64,000 bases of DNA. Origin: CAYTBN01 sp964436045. Lineage in GTDB: Bacteria; Myxococcota_A; UBA796; UBA9615; CAYRNR01. Below, in pieces: positions 7,817 to 16,795 of this stretch. A program made the position numbers and the translations under genes. The stretch lies in NCBI GenBank assembly GCA_964436045.1, contig CAYTBN010000009.1:1-64000 (forward strand). Reading direction: 5' to 3'. Numbering within the stretch: position 1 is the first letter of the stretch; every line of letters starts with the position of its first letter. The notes below the pieces were generated by a model. That model was not told the origin of the DNA. It was given only the letters and a program-made list of their open reading frames with translations, and ran no database searches.

Positions 7817-8769
7817 TCCACGCCCTCCCGGACCCGGTCGAACCAGCGGCAGAACCGCGCCACCCCGTCCTCGAACTCGACCTCGGCGCGGAAGTCGAGC
7901 AGATCCGAGGCGCGGGACACGTCGGCCCAGGTCGCCGGAACATCCCCCACCTGGGGCTCCACGTGCTGCAGGACGGGGGCCTCGCCCAGCTCACGGCCGA
8001 GGGTCGCGATCAGTTCGTTCAGCGCCACCCGCCGCCCGCCACCGATGTTGAAGATCGCGTGGGGGAAGGGGCGATCCAGCGCAGCCTCCATCGCCCGCAC
8101 CACGTCGGCCACGTAGGTGTAGCCCCGCACCGAAGTACCGTCTCCGTAGACCTCGATGGGCCGGCCGGCCCGGATCAGCGTGGCGAACTTCATCAGCGCC
8201 ATGTCAGGCCGCTGCCGGGGTCCATAGACGGTGAACAGCCGGAACACGGTCGTCGGCAGGCCGTGGGCGTGGGCGAAGGCGTGGCAGAGTAGCTCCGCAG
8301 CCCCCTTGGTGGCGCCGTAGGGCGACGCGGGCTGGTTGATCGGATCGGACTCCTGGAACGGCATCTTGGTGTTCAGCCCGTAGACCGAGGACGACGACAC
8401 GAACAGGAAGGAGCCCAGCCCGTGGCGGACGCTGGCCTGGAGCAGGCCCAGCGTGCCCAGCACGTTGACCTCGTTGTACAGCTGCGGGTCGGCCAGCGAA
8501 GGTCGGGGGCCCGCCCGGGCGGCCAGGTGCACCACACGGTCCAGCCCCTCACCGAACAGCCCGTCGACCAGCTCCCGGTCGCGGATGTCGCCCCGGACCA
8601 GCCGGAACCGCCCGTCGCCCTGTAGCGAGGCCAGGTTTCGCTCCTTGATCGCCGGGTCGTAGTAGTCGTCGAAGCAGTCGAGGCAGGTGACCCGGTGGTC
8701 CCGGGCGACGAGGATCTCGCAGAGCTGGGAGCCGATGAAACCGGCCCCGCCGGTGACCAGGACGTGCAC
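7813..8769 (-). CDS. UDP-glucuronate 4-epimerase-like NAD-dependent epimerase
   Basis: 318 residues from a GTG at 8769 preceded by AGGGAGC. Motifs are VTGGAGFIGSQL, SSSSVYG, YGATK (catalytic Tyr and Lys), FRLFTVYGPRQRPDMAL and SVRGYTYVAD. The GPxxRPDMA stretch after VYG is characteristic of UDP-glucuronate/UDP-galacturonate 4-epimerases. It likely makes UDP-GalA for an acidic polysaccharide. It lies between the SpoIID gene (58 bases upstream) and wecB (4-base overlap). Confidence 0.88.
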   Translation of the reverse strand: MHVLVTGGAGFIGSQLCEILVARDHRVTCLDCFDDYYDPAIKERNLASLQGDGRFRLVRGDIRDRELVDGLFGEGLDRVVHLAARAGPRPSLADPQLYNEVNVLGTLGLLQASVRHGLGSFLFVSSSSVYGLNTKMPFQESDPINQPASPYGATKGAAELLCHAFAHAHGLPTTVFRLFTVYGPRQRPDMALMKFATLIRAGRPIEVYGDGTSVRGYTYVADVVRAMEAALDRPFPHAIFNIGGGRRVALNELIATLGRELGEAPVLQHVEPQVGDVPATWADVSRASDLLDFRAEVEFEDGVARFCRWFDRVREGVE

Positions 8770-8827
8770 GCTCGCTCCCTTGGCAGTCCGCTGATCCTCA
8801 CCCCGGGCAGGGGTGTCGTCAAGGCGT

Positions 8828-9877
8828 TCAGTAGACCGCAGCGACGGATGAATCCGGGTAGTACCAGGCGAGGATGTCGCGCCAGCCGTACCCGGCCTCG
8901 GCCATGCCCCGCGCGCCCCACTGGCACATGCCCACCCCGTGGCCGGAACCGGCGCCCGCGAAGCGATAGTTCGCCTCCCCCGCCTCGATGGCGAACCAGG
9001 TCGAGCGGATCCGGGTGTAGCCCAGGGCCTCGCGGAACTCGGCGCCGCTCATCCAGCGCAGGGCGCCGCCCACGCGGACGGCCACGGTCAGCGCCCTCCC
9101 GCTGGGCTCGAAGGTCTCGACCCAGACCGCTTCCACCTCGCCCCCCAGCCGCTCTCCCAGCTCGTCGGCGCCCATCTCCAGGGACCAGCGGTGGAGGGGC
9201 GCGGACGCGCACCACGGGCAGTCCACGGCGCGCATCAGGGGCGCGCGCATGCCCCAGAACTCCCAAACCGACGCGGTGCGACCGCCACAGGTGGCGTGGT
9301 AGTAGGCCCGGGTCACCGCCTCGTTCTGCACCAGGGCCAGTCCCCGGGTGTCGCGGGCCGCATCGGCGGCGCCGGGATCCACCCGCCCCCCGCGGAACAC
9401 CTGCTCGAGCCCCGACGCCCGCAGATCGAAGATCGCGTCGGAGTCCAGCGAGGTCATCGCGTAGGAGCGGGCCGCCACCGCCTGGGCCCGTTTGGTCTCC
9501 ATGTCCCAGGAGTTGAGGACCTCGGCGGAGACCACGTGGGCGACGTAGCTCTCCAGGTCCACGTGACAGATCCGATGGTAGCGGCCGTCGCGCTCGACCA
9601 CCTCCACCCGCCCCGGGTACCCCTCCCCTTCGGCCTCCAGCGGGCGACGGGAGGAGCCGAGCAGGACGCGGACGGTGGGCGACGTGTGGAAGAGCTCCGA
9701 GACGCCGTCCCCCGCGGACGGACCCACGTCGCCGGGCAACTCGGCGGCATCCGGGGGTTCGTCACGCGGCGAGTGCCAGCGCTGGCTCTTGACGAACACC
9801 GCCCCGGCGACCAGCAGGAGGCCGATCAGGAACAGGTTGACCGGACTGGGCCGGTAGCGCTCGCGACCGTCGTCCAT
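8828..9877 (-). CDS. SpoIID/LytB-family protein, membrane anchored
   Basis: 349 residues. An N-terminal hydrophobic segment (about residues 10-28) would anchor it, leaving the rest in the periplasm. The SpoIID domain shows the conserved AxAARSYA stretch (AVAARSYAMTSL), a central CGG motif (ATCGGRTASVW) and the C-terminal GSGHGVGMCQWGARGMA. Characterised SpoIID proteins are peptidoglycan lytic transglycosylases that act on glycan strands lacking stem peptides. It is embedded between glycosyltransferase and epimerase genes with 10- and 58-base gaps, so it may help open the cell wall for the polysaccharide machinery. A second SpoIID gene lies at 14541-15533. Confidence 0.88.
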   Translation of the reverse strand: MDDGRERYRPSPVNLFLIGLLLVAGAVFVKSQRWHSPRDEPPDAAELPGDVGPSAGDGVSELFHTSPTVRVLLGSSRRPLEAEGEGYPGRVEVVERDGRYHRICHVDLESYVAHVVSAEVLNSWDMETKRAQAVAARSYAMTSLDSDAIFDLRASGLEQVFRGGRVDPGAADAARDTRGLALVQNEAVTRAYYHATCGGRTASVWEFWGMRAPLMRAVDCPWCASAPLHRWSLEMGADELGERLGGEVEAVWVETFEPSGRALTVAVRVGGALRWMSGAEFREALGYTRIRSTWFAIEAGEANYRFAGAGSGHGVGMCQWGARGMAEAGYGWRDILAWYYPDSSVAAVY

Positions 9878-9887
9878 CCAGGGGGGA

Positions 9888-10862
9888 TCACGCCGTGTCG
9901 GACGGCGGCCTTCCCTCGCCCTCGGCGCCCGCCTCCAGCCGCTTGACGCGCAGCAACACGTCCTCCACCAGCTTGCGGTTTGCCCCGATCAGATCGGCCA
10001 GCAGTCCCATGACGACGATCTGGACGCCGATCCCCAGCAACGCGGCGGCCAGCACCACGGACTGGACATGCCCCGAGCCCCCGCCGGTGAAGTAGTACGC
10101 CAGGAACCGGATCCCGAGGGCGACGCCGGCGAACAGCACGATTCCGCCCAGCCCCAGGAAGACGGTCAGCGGCCGGTACATCATGTAGATCCGCAGGATC
10201 GTGCCCACCGAGCGCCCCACGTACTCGGGGATGGAGCGGAACAGGCGGGACGGGCGAGTGACCGCGTTGGTACGCACCGGCACCGAGTGAACCGCCATCT
10301 TGCCCTGGCCGGCCTGGATGATGGTCTCCAGGGTGTAGGTGAACTCGCCGACCAGGTTGAGCCGCATCGCCGCTTCGCGGGAGTAGGCGCGGAATCCGCT
10401 GGTCGTGTCCGGCACCGCGGTCCGCGACACCTGGCGCACCACGGCCGAGCCCAGCTTCTGCAGCTTCTTCTTGACCAGCCCGAAGTGGGCGATGTCGCCC
10501 ACCTGGCGGTCACCGATCACCATGTCGGCGTCGCCGTCGAGGATCGGCTTGACCAGCGCCCGCACGTCATCGCCGCGGTACTGGTTGTCGGCGTCGGTGT
10601 TGACGATCAGGTCGGCGCCCAGCCGCAGCGAGGCGTCGAGCCCGGCCTTGAAGGCGTAGGCCAGGCCCCGGTTGCGGGGGAAGCGGATCCGATGGTGAAC
10701 CCCGATCTCGCGGGCGACCTCGGACGTACGATCCTGGCTGCCGTCGTCGATCACCAGCAACTCGATGACATCCACGCCCGGGATCTCCCGCGGCAGGGCA
10801 TCCACCGTCTCGGGCAGGGTCGCCTCCTCGTCGAAGCAGGGGATCTGGATGATGAGCTTCAT
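9888..10862 (-). CDS. Family 2 glycosyltransferase, polyprenyl-phosphate type
   Basis: 324 residues from ATG 10862; an earlier in-frame start at 10889 is less likely because the fold begins at MKLIIQIPCFDEE. The GT-A domain shows IPCFDEEATLPETV, VIDDGSQDRT, RNRGLAYAFKAGL and the metal-binding NTDADNQY. Two C-terminal membrane helices (about residues 225-250 and 262-285) follow. This arrangement is typical of enzymes that load a sugar on a polyprenyl phosphate or act at the membrane face. Donor and acceptor are unknown. It lies 28 bases after the acyl-reductase-like gene and 10 before the SpoIID gene. Confidence 0.9.
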   Translation of the reverse strand: MKLIIQIPCFDEEATLPETVDALPREIPGVDVIELLVIDDGSQDRTSEVAREIGVHHRIRFPRNRGLAYAFKAGLDASLRLGADLIVNTDADNQYRGDDVRALVKPILDGDADMVIGDRQVGDIAHFGLVKKKLQKLGSAVVRQVSRTAVPDTTSGFRAYSREAAMRLNLVGEFTYTLETIIQAGQGKMAVHSVPVRTNAVTRPSRLFRSIPEYVGRSVGTILRIYMMYRPLTVFLGLGGIVLFAGVALGIRFLAYYFTGGGSGHVQSVVLAAALLGIGVQIVVMGLLADLIGANRKLVEDVLLRVKRLEAGAEGEGRPPSDTA

Positions 10863-10890
10863 GGACGCGTGGGGGCCTCGGCGCGGCACC

Positions 10891-13002
10891 TCAGCCGATG
10901 GTGTCTCCGAGGGCGGCGTTCATCACGACCTCGATCGAGGAATCCACCTCCAGCGGCGGGCTCTCCTCGGCCTTTCGAGCACGCTCCGCGCGCTCACGGA
11001 CCAGGGCGATCTCGGTCTCGGTGATCACCCCCGACGGCCCACGCATGGTGGCCAGCCGCAGGCCGTGTGTCAGCGCCAGCTTGTAGATCTCCTTGACCCG
11101 CTCGTAGCGCACGTCGAAGGCCACTGTGTAGCACTCGAACCGATTCTCGAGGGTCAACAGGGCGGCCTCGGCCATACAGGCGAAGGCCACCTTGGGGGGC
11201 AGGCCGAGGTCGGTACCGATGTCCACCGGTCCGGGCAGCTCCAGTTCGCCGCTGCCCAGGAACAGCACGTCGGGCCGCGCCGCCGCGTCCTGGCGGCTGA
11301 AGGTGGTCGGCCGCGCACAGTCACACACCACCGCCCCCGGCTTGAGCCGCGAGATGTCGAAGGGCCGGGTCCATTCGGGATTGACCCCGGTGACGACGAT
11401 ATCCGCATCCTCCAGCTGGTCCCGGGTCGAGATGGACACGTCGTAGTTCACTTCGGGGTACTTGCGCTCGAGGGTGCGGGTGAACTCGAGCAACCGGTCG
11501 GGTTCCTCCCCGGTCAGCACCACGTTGCGGAACGCCAGCGAGGCGATCTCGGCGACCACCGCGCCCGCGGGCGACTCGGCACCGAAGACCAGGCACTTGG
11601 CGTCGATCTGCACCGAGCTGAAGAAGGGCATCCCCATCCCGACGCAGGCCTGGCGGCAGGCCCAGAGGGTCGCCGAGATGGTCATCGAGTGGCCGCTGGT
11701 GATGGGGATCGTCTCCTCCTGGGCCACCCTGCGGCCGGCCTCACCGAGGTTGTGGGTGAAGGTCCCCAGTCCCAGGATCTCCGCGCCCAGCCCCCGCGCC
11801 AGCTTGGCCGCTTGCCGGACCCGCCGCTCGACCAGCTCCACCGGCTGTTTTTCCAGCTTCTCGGCCGTGGTCGGCAACAGCAGGATCACGCCTTCGGCCT
11901 CGTCGCCCGACGGGCTCTGGATGCCGTGGACGGTCCCGTAGAACACGGGCGGCGACAGGGACGCCACCCCTTCCACCGAGTCGCGCACGCCCGCGGGCAG
12001 CCCGCGAGTCCACTGCAGGGCCGGCGAGCGCAGCAGGTCCTGCTGGGTGTCCGGGCAGTACAGGTAGGCAAACTTCCGGCGGCGCACGGCGCGGCCCTGG
12101 GCGTATATCACCCGCGGTCGCGCTTCGAGCTGGCGGATGAGCGACAGGTAGTCGTCGTCGGTGATCTGGTCGGGGGGCTTGCCCAGGTGGGCGATGAACA
12201 CCGCCTGGATCACGTTGAGGCCCGCGCGGTGCCCCGGGAACACCTCGGGGGTGGTGGTGCAGATCACGTCCACGCCCCGCTCGCGTAGCCGGTTCAGCCG
12301 ATCCTCGTCGATGGTGTCGGTGACCACGGTCTTGCCGCGCAGATTCTCGGGCCCGTAGTGCAGCACGAGCGACAGGTCGCCGACGATCACGTCCGCCTTC
12401 TGGAAGGGCTTGGACAGCAGGACACCCTGCAGCTCTTCCCCGGTCTTTCCGCGGGGGAAGAAGGTGACGTACGGCCGGCGGGTGAGCATCGGCATCGCAC
12501 CGCGCACGTACTTGCGGAACGAGCTCTCCGAGTGCATCACCTTGGGCACGCCGAAGTGCATGATCGCGTCGCCGAAGCTGACGTTGTCGGTGAACTCGCG
12601 AACCACCGAGTACACGTCCCAGTTGGCCACCCCGGACAGGAAGAACACGTTCTTGCGGCGGAAGATCCCGGGTTCGCGGGCCGCCAGATCGCGGACTGCC
12701 CAGCGATCCAGGATCCGCTTCAGCCCGCGACCGCCCACCACGGGGGTGTAGCGCGCCGCGTGGGCGACCTTGAGCGTCTGCTTGTGCTTGTAGACACGAT
12801 CGGCGACGTGAAACAGGATCGACATGCCCGCGAGGCCGATGGCGTCGACCTGGCCGTCGTGTTCGCGGACCAGCTTGCGCGCCAGCCGAACATCCCCGCC
12901 CGTACCGATGCGACGGATGTGGTAGCTCTTCCCCAGAAGCTCCTCGACGAACTCGTAGTCGTAGTCCGGGCTTCCCAGGGAGATCGAGACGATCTTGTTC
13001 AT
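10891..13002 (-). CDS. Two-domain dehydrogenase with acyl-ACP-reductase-like C-terminal half
   Basis: 703 residues from ATG 13002, chosen for its GAGGGG site and because coding character ends there. The C-terminal part (about residues 330-660) follows the layout of cyanobacterial long-chain acyl-ACP reductase: an LGxFTxN segment (GLGTFTHNLGE), an ITSGHSMTISATLWACR segment in place of the TTGNTHTAYVICRQ stretch, a Rossmann region and FACMAEAALLTLE. Cys609 in FACMAEA falls on the position of the catalytic cysteine (Cys294) of the Synechococcus enzyme. I therefore infer a reductase or acyl-transfer reaction on a thioester. The N-terminal part (MNKIVSISLGSPDYDYEF..., about 1-300) recalls proteins labelled quinate 5-dehydrogenase; this is from memory and weaker. 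It leads a six-gene glycan operon, which is unusual company for such an enzyme. Confidence 0.7.
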   Translation of the reverse strand: MNKIVSISLGSPDYDYEFVEELLGKSYHIRRIGTGGDVRLARKLVREHDGQVDAIGLAGMSILFHVADRVYKHKQTLKVAHAARYTPVVGGRGLKRILDRWAVRDLAAREPGIFRRKNVFFLSGVANWDVYSVVREFTDNVSFGDAIMHFGVPKVMHSESSFRKYVRGAMPMLTRRPYVTFFPRGKTGEELQGVLLSKPFQKADVIVGDLSLVLHYGPENLRGKTVVTDTIDEDRLNRLRERGVDVICTTTPEVFPGHRAGLNVIQAVFIAHLGKPPDQITDDDYLSLIRQLEARPRVIYAQGRAVRRRKFAYLYCPDTQQDLLRSPALQWTRGLPAGVRDSVEGVASLSPPVFYGTVHGIQSPSGDEAEGVILLLPTTAEKLEKQPVELVERRVRQAAKLARGLGAEILGLGTFTHNLGEAGRRVAQEETIPITSGHSMTISATLWACRQACVGMGMPFFSSVQIDAKCLVFGAESPAGAVVAEIASLAFRNVVLTGEEPDRLLEFTRTLERKYPEVNYDVSISTRDQLEDADIVVTGVNPEWTRPFDISRLKPGAVVCDCARPTTFSRQDAAARPDVLFLGSGELELPGPVDIGTDLGLPPKVAFACMAEAALLTLENRFECYTVAFDVRYERVKEIYKLALTHGLRLATMRGPSGVITETEIALVRERAERARKAEESPPLEVDSSIEVVMNAALGDTIG

Positions 13003-13026
13003 TCCAGGACCCCTCGGGAGAGCCTC

Positions 13027-13055
13027 GAAATACCGTAAAACCCTCGTCAAATCAA
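13027..13055 (-). promoter_or_regulatory. Possible sigma-70 promoter for the acyl-reductase-like operon
   Basis: On the minus strand TTGATT (13055-13050) and TATTTC (13032-13027) are separated by exactly 17 bases. The -10 is a weak match. The predicted start of transcription would lie about 18 bases before ATG 13002. Confidence 0.35.
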
Positions 13056-13147
13056 TGGGAATCGCCGCCCTCTCGATTGACCGCTCGACACACCTGATGG
13101 TATCCCGACGACCTGCGGCAAGTGAACCCCGGGCCGAGGGCGAATCG

Positions 13148-14065
13148 ATGAGCCAGTGGCGAATCACGCGAGGCGACGAGCAGTTCGTGGCCGCCGATCT
13201 CGCGGAACTGAAGATCTGGGCGGCGAACGGCAAGATCCGCCCCGACGACCTTATCCAGGCGCCGGGGGACACCGAGTGGGTGTACGCCGCCGAGGCTGCG
13301 GTGCTCGACGGCCTGCTCAAGCAGCCGTTCGGCGGGGGGCCCACCGAGGATGACTTCCACCGGCAGAAGTCGGAGAAGACGCTGCGCCAGATCGTGCTTG
13401 TGGTCACCGGGATCGGCGTGATCATCGCCTTCGCGGTGATGCTGCGGGTGGCCGTCAATCCCCCCGATCCGGCGGACAAGGACCTGAAGAGCGGCACCTT
13501 CGCCGTCAAGGCCCGCGACGCGCTGGTGACCACCGATTGCGCCCTGCGCCGGAGCCACGACGCCCGCGCCGCCGCCGTTGCCAACCTGTCCAAGGACGAT
13601 CGGGTCCAGCTCCTGGGCAAGCACGGCGACTGGTACGAGGTGCAGACCGAGTCCTCCCAGCAGGGCTTCCTGGCCCTGAGCGACATCCTCCCCGGCTACT
13701 ACCTGGCCAAGGCGGAGCACAAGAAGTGGGACCCGATCTACAACCCGGAGATCTACCTGTCGGTGACGATGAACGACTGGCAGGTCGTGATGGACGAGTA
13801 CAAGCGCCACGACGTCGAGCACCTCACTCTGCTGTCCATGACCCTGACCAACACCTGCCAGTACGACATGGAACACATCGTGCTGGTCGTCCACTTCTGG
13901 GACCCGGTCAACGAGGTCAAGGTCGAGGAGATCACGCTGGAAGAGATGGTCCCGGCCCACGGCAGCCTCTACCACGAGCTCGAGTTCGAGGTGAACATCG
14001 AGGAGGTCCCGCGGGCGACCGTGGACGTCATCGGTGCCCGCGTGATCGACCGCCCACTGCGCTGA
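13148..14065 (+). CDS. Membrane protein with GYF_2 and SH3-like domains
   Basis: 305 residues from ATG 13148. Residues about 1-60 match the bacterial GYF_2 domain (WRITRGDEQF, IWAANGKIRPDDLIQAPGDTEWVYAAE). A single membrane helix lies near 80-103 (IVLVVTGIGVIIAFAVMLRV). After it, about 120-185 look like a bacterial SH3 domain (VKARDALVTTDCALRRS ... GDWYEVQ ... GFLALSDIL), and the last 115 residues form an all-beta domain. The topology predicts a cytoplasmic GYF module and a periplasmic SH3 module that may sense or bind cell-wall material. The function is unknown. The next gene begins 28 bases downstream, so the two may be co-transcribed. Confidence 0.8.
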   Translation: MSQWRITRGDEQFVAADLAELKIWAANGKIRPDDLIQAPGDTEWVYAAEAAVLDGLLKQPFGGGPTEDDFHRQKSEKTLRQIVLVVTGIGVIIAFAVMLRVAVNPPDPADKDLKSGTFAVKARDALVTTDCALRRSHDARAAAVANLSKDDRVQLLGKHGDWYEVQTESSQQGFLALSDILPGYYLAKAEHKKWDPIYNPEIYLSVTMNDWQVVMDEYKRHDVEHLTLLSMTLTNTCQYDMEHIVLVVHFWDPVNEVKVEEITLEEMVPAHGSLYHELEFEVNIEEVPRATVDVIGARVIDRPLR

Positions 14066-14093
14066 TCTGACCGGAGCCGAGACCTCCCACCCG

Positions 14094-14549
14094 ATGCCGT
14101 CACCTCCCGGTCGCTCCACCGCCCGCACCATGCTCCTGTGGCTGCCCGTCCTGCTGCCGCTGCTGGCCGGCGGCGTGGCCCTGCGCATCGGACTGCCCTA
14201 CCGGGACTGGGACTGGGTGACGTTGCTGCTGCTGCTGCTCGCCTGCTGGGGGGCCTCGGTGGGGGTGTTCTCCGGGTGGGTGTTGTCCGGGATGCGGCTG
14301 GGCCAGGCACTCCTGCTGTTCGGACTGCTGCTGTTCGTCGGACCGGCCCTCAACGCGGTGTTGACCGCCGCCGTCGGGCTGCCCGTGGCGGTGGCCGCCT
14401 TCCTGCTGGACGCCAGCCCCCAGCGGATGGCTGTGATCGCGCTGACCTGCTGGTTCCTCGTCGCGGCGGCCACGGGTGTCGAGATCCTCGACCGCTACCT
14501 CCGCCGGAACGCAGGGGCCGGCGCCGGCGCCTCCTCCTCCTCAGTGTGA
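14094..14549 (+). CDS. Small integral membrane protein, four predicted helices
   Basis: 151 residues dominated by hydrophobic segments at about 13-32, 40-62, 69-100 and 112-132, with a short basic N-terminus and a Ser/Gly/Ala-rich C-terminal tail. I do not recognise a family. It follows the GYF/SH3 protein closely and may work with it. Its last 9 bases overlap the convergent SpoIID gene. Confidence 0.6.
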   Translation: MPSPPGRSTARTMLLWLPVLLPLLAGGVALRIGLPYRDWDWVTLLLLLLACWGASVGVFSGWVLSGMRLGQALLLFGLLLFVGPALNAVLTAAVGLPVAVAAFLLDASPQRMAVIALTCWFLVAAATGVEILDRYLRRNAGAGAGASSSSV

Positions 14550-15533
14550 CGCGGCGCGGGCACCGGGAAAGTACGCATCGAGGATCTGGTCGACATCCGC
14601 TCCGTCGCGGGCGCGCCCCAGGGCCCCCTGCTGGCAGAGCCCTACCCCGTGACCGAGGCCCAGCCCCTCCAGCCACCAGACCCCGCGCTCGTGGAAGGTC
14701 AGCAAGGTGGCGGTGAAGCGATTGCTCTTGACCACGTTCCAGCCGTGACGGCGGCCCACCTCGAGGCGGAACCGGTCCAGCTCCACGGCCGGGTCGGGCA
14801 GATCGGCGGCGGCGACGGCGGCGACCCAGTCGCCGTGGGGGCTCCCGTCGCAGTAGGCGGTGCCGTCGGCCCGCAGATCCGTGCTCCCGGGCAGGTGGGC
14901 GTGTGCGGTGCCCCAGACCGTGGCCGCGGCCAGGGTCGCGCCGCCGCAGGTCGAGAGGAAGGGCGCCTCCACCGCCGTGCCGCCGTGGACCAGCACCCGG
15001 CCTGCGGTGTCGGCCACGGCACGCCGGGCAGCGGCGGCCTCGGTCAGCCCGCGGAAGGACTGGCAGTGGGTCAGGTCGCACAGCTCCCACTCCCCCTCCG
15101 GGTGACGGTCTCCGCCCACGACCAGCAGGGTCCGCGAGACCACCGCCTGCGCCCTGAGCGCCGCATCCGGCCCCGTGGCGCCCATCTCCGAGGCCACCAC
15201 CCCGGCCAGGTACTCGTCCCGCGGGATCCGCAGGTGGGCCACCGTCTCTCCTCCGGTCCGTTCCACGACGAGCCGGCCCAGATATCGGCGTACATCTCCG
15301 GGTACCAGCGCGACGCTCGACCCGTCCGTCAGCTCCACCTCTTCGCGCAGGGCCTCGCCGAGGGTCCGCGTCGTCCCGTCGGCAAAGGTGACCCGCACCC
15401 GGTCCAGGGTCAGCCGGGCGCCGACTCGCAGCTGGACGTGGGACACCTCCGCTCCGGCTGGGTCGTCCTGCTGGGCCGAGACCGGCGCCGCGAGCAGCGC
15501 GACGGCGACGGCGATGGGGAGCGCGTGACGCAC
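14541..15533 (-). CDS. Secreted SpoIID/LytB-family protein
   Basis: 330 residues from GTG 15533, chosen because it opens directly into a signal peptide (VRHALPIAVAVALLAAPVSA); a TTG at 15569 is also in frame. The SpoIID domain has RDEYLAGVVASEMG, ALRAQAVVSRTLLV, the STCGGATLAA motif and the C-terminal GLGLGHGVGLCQQGALGRA. Unlike the SpoIID protein at 8828-9877 it is exported rather than membrane-anchored, so the two copies are not simple duplicates. By family it probably cuts glycan strands of peptidoglycan. It is convergent with the small membrane protein gene and divergent from the IPT/TIG protein gene. Confidence 0.85.
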   Translation of the reverse strand: MRHALPIAVAVALLAAPVSAQQDDPAGAEVSHVQLRVGARLTLDRVRVTFADGTTRTLGEALREEVELTDGSSVALVPGDVRRYLGRLVVERTGGETVAHLRIPRDEYLAGVVASEMGATGPDAALRAQAVVSRTLLVVGGDRHPEGEWELCDLTHCQSFRGLTEAAAARRAVADTAGRVLVHGGTAVEAPFLSTCGGATLAAATVWGTAHAHLPGSTDLRADGTAYCDGSPHGDWVAAVAAADLPDPAVELDRFRLEVGRRHGWNVVKSNRFTATLLTFHERGVWWLEGLGLGHGVGLCQQGALGRARDGADVDQILDAYFPGARAASH

Positions 15534-15604
15534 GGCGATCAGTTTCCCCGACCCGGGCCGGCGTGCCAAGAACGACCCGGATCGTCCCCGGCCCTTGGGC
15601 TACC

Positions 15605-16771
15605 ATGGGCTACGTGGACCTCGTCTCGCGCCACCGCTGGCTGCTGATGGCAGCCCTACCCCTGATCCTGGGCGCCGCCGACTGCGCGGTTCCCCTCGGT
15701 CTCCAGGACGACGACGTCAGCGGTGACGACGACGATGACGACAACGACGACGACATCTCACCCTGGGGTGAGGTGGACGTGGACTCGGTCTCGCCGAACC
15801 ATGGCGAGGTCGAGGGGGGCGCCACGGTCGAGATCCGCGGCGAGAATCTGGACGGATCCGGCCTGGACGTACGTTTCGGCGACGAACCGGCGCTGATCGT
15901 GTCCATCGACGACGACCGGTTGCAGGTGACCACGCCGGGGGCGGCGGGCCCAGGGAGCGTGGACGTCACCGTCACCACCGACGACGGCGCCGACGGCCTG
16001 TCCGGGGGTTTCCTCTACGAGTGGAGCGGCGAGGACGAGGACGGCGGCCGGATCTTCCTGTTCCACATGGAGGAGCCTGCCTTCGGCACCCGCCTGGCCA
16101 ACGCTCTCGGGCGCCTGTACGTGCCCGACGACTGGGGTTTCCTCGACCACCTGCCGGCCAACGGCAGCTGCGGATACAACGTGGCCTCGCCGACCGTGCT
16201 GTACGACTACCTGGACGCCGGACCGCAGATCTCGTTCGGCACCGCCCAGGGTTCGATCGTACTGACCCAGACCTCGGACGAGACCGGTGGTCCGATCTAC
16301 GAGGAACCCAACCTCTCGGTGGCCACGGTGCAGTTCGACGGCACGTACAGCCTGGACCTGCCCGGGGGTGACGGGCTGCCCGAGATGTCGATCCCCCAGG
16401 CCATCCTGGCGGGCTCGGACTTCAGCGTCTTCGACCCCGACCTGTCGAGCCAGCTGCTGACCTACTGGCACCGGGATCCCGGCGCCACCCTGCAGTGGAG
16501 CCAGGGCGGCGATGCCGGATCTCGGATGCTGATCCAGCTGATCAGCATCGACGAGATGGGCACTCCCACCGGCGGGAACCTGACCTGCACCAGCAACGAC
16601 GGGGGCGGAATGGTCTTCGGGCCCGTCGAGCTGGCCTACCTGCAAAACGGGTACAACGCCCTGTATGTCAGCCGCTACGACATCACCGACTGGCAGAACC
16701 CCTACAACGGCTCCGACGGCAAGGGGGTCTTCGTCGTCACCAAGGTCGGCACCGTCTTCCTCATCAACTGA
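15605..16771 (+). CDS. Exported surface protein with IPT/TIG domain
   Basis: 388 residues. ATG 15605 opens into a hydrophobic signal segment ending near AADC; Asp before the Cys is not a good lipobox, so lipidation is doubtful. An Asp-rich linker (DDDVSGDDDDDDNDDD) follows, then one IPT/TIG immunoglobulin-like domain at about residues 56-140 (VDSVSPNHGEVEGGATVEIRG ... GPGSVDVTVTTDDG). The remaining 240 residues are beta-rich and unassigned. It shares the acidic linker style of the lipoproteins at 3292, 4260 and 37481. Confidence 0.8.
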   Translation: MGYVDLVSRHRWLLMAALPLILGAADCAVPLGLQDDDVSGDDDDDDNDDDISPWGEVDVDSVSPNHGEVEGGATVEIRGENLDGSGLDVRFGDEPALIVSIDDDRLQVTTPGAAGPGSVDVTVTTDDGADGLSGGFLYEWSGEDEDGGRIFLFHMEEPAFGTRLANALGRLYVPDDWGFLDHLPANGSCGYNVASPTVLYDYLDAGPQISFGTAQGSIVLTQTSDETGGPIYEEPNLSVATVQFDGTYSLDLPGGDGLPEMSIPQAILAGSDFSVFDPDLSSQLLTYWHRDPGATLQWSQGGDAGSRMLIQLISIDEMGTPTGGNLTCTSNDGGGMVFGPVELAYLQNGYNALYVSRYDITDWQNPYNGSDGKGVFVVTKVGTVFLIN

Positions 16772-16795
16772 ACGATCGGCTGGGGAGCCGGGTGG

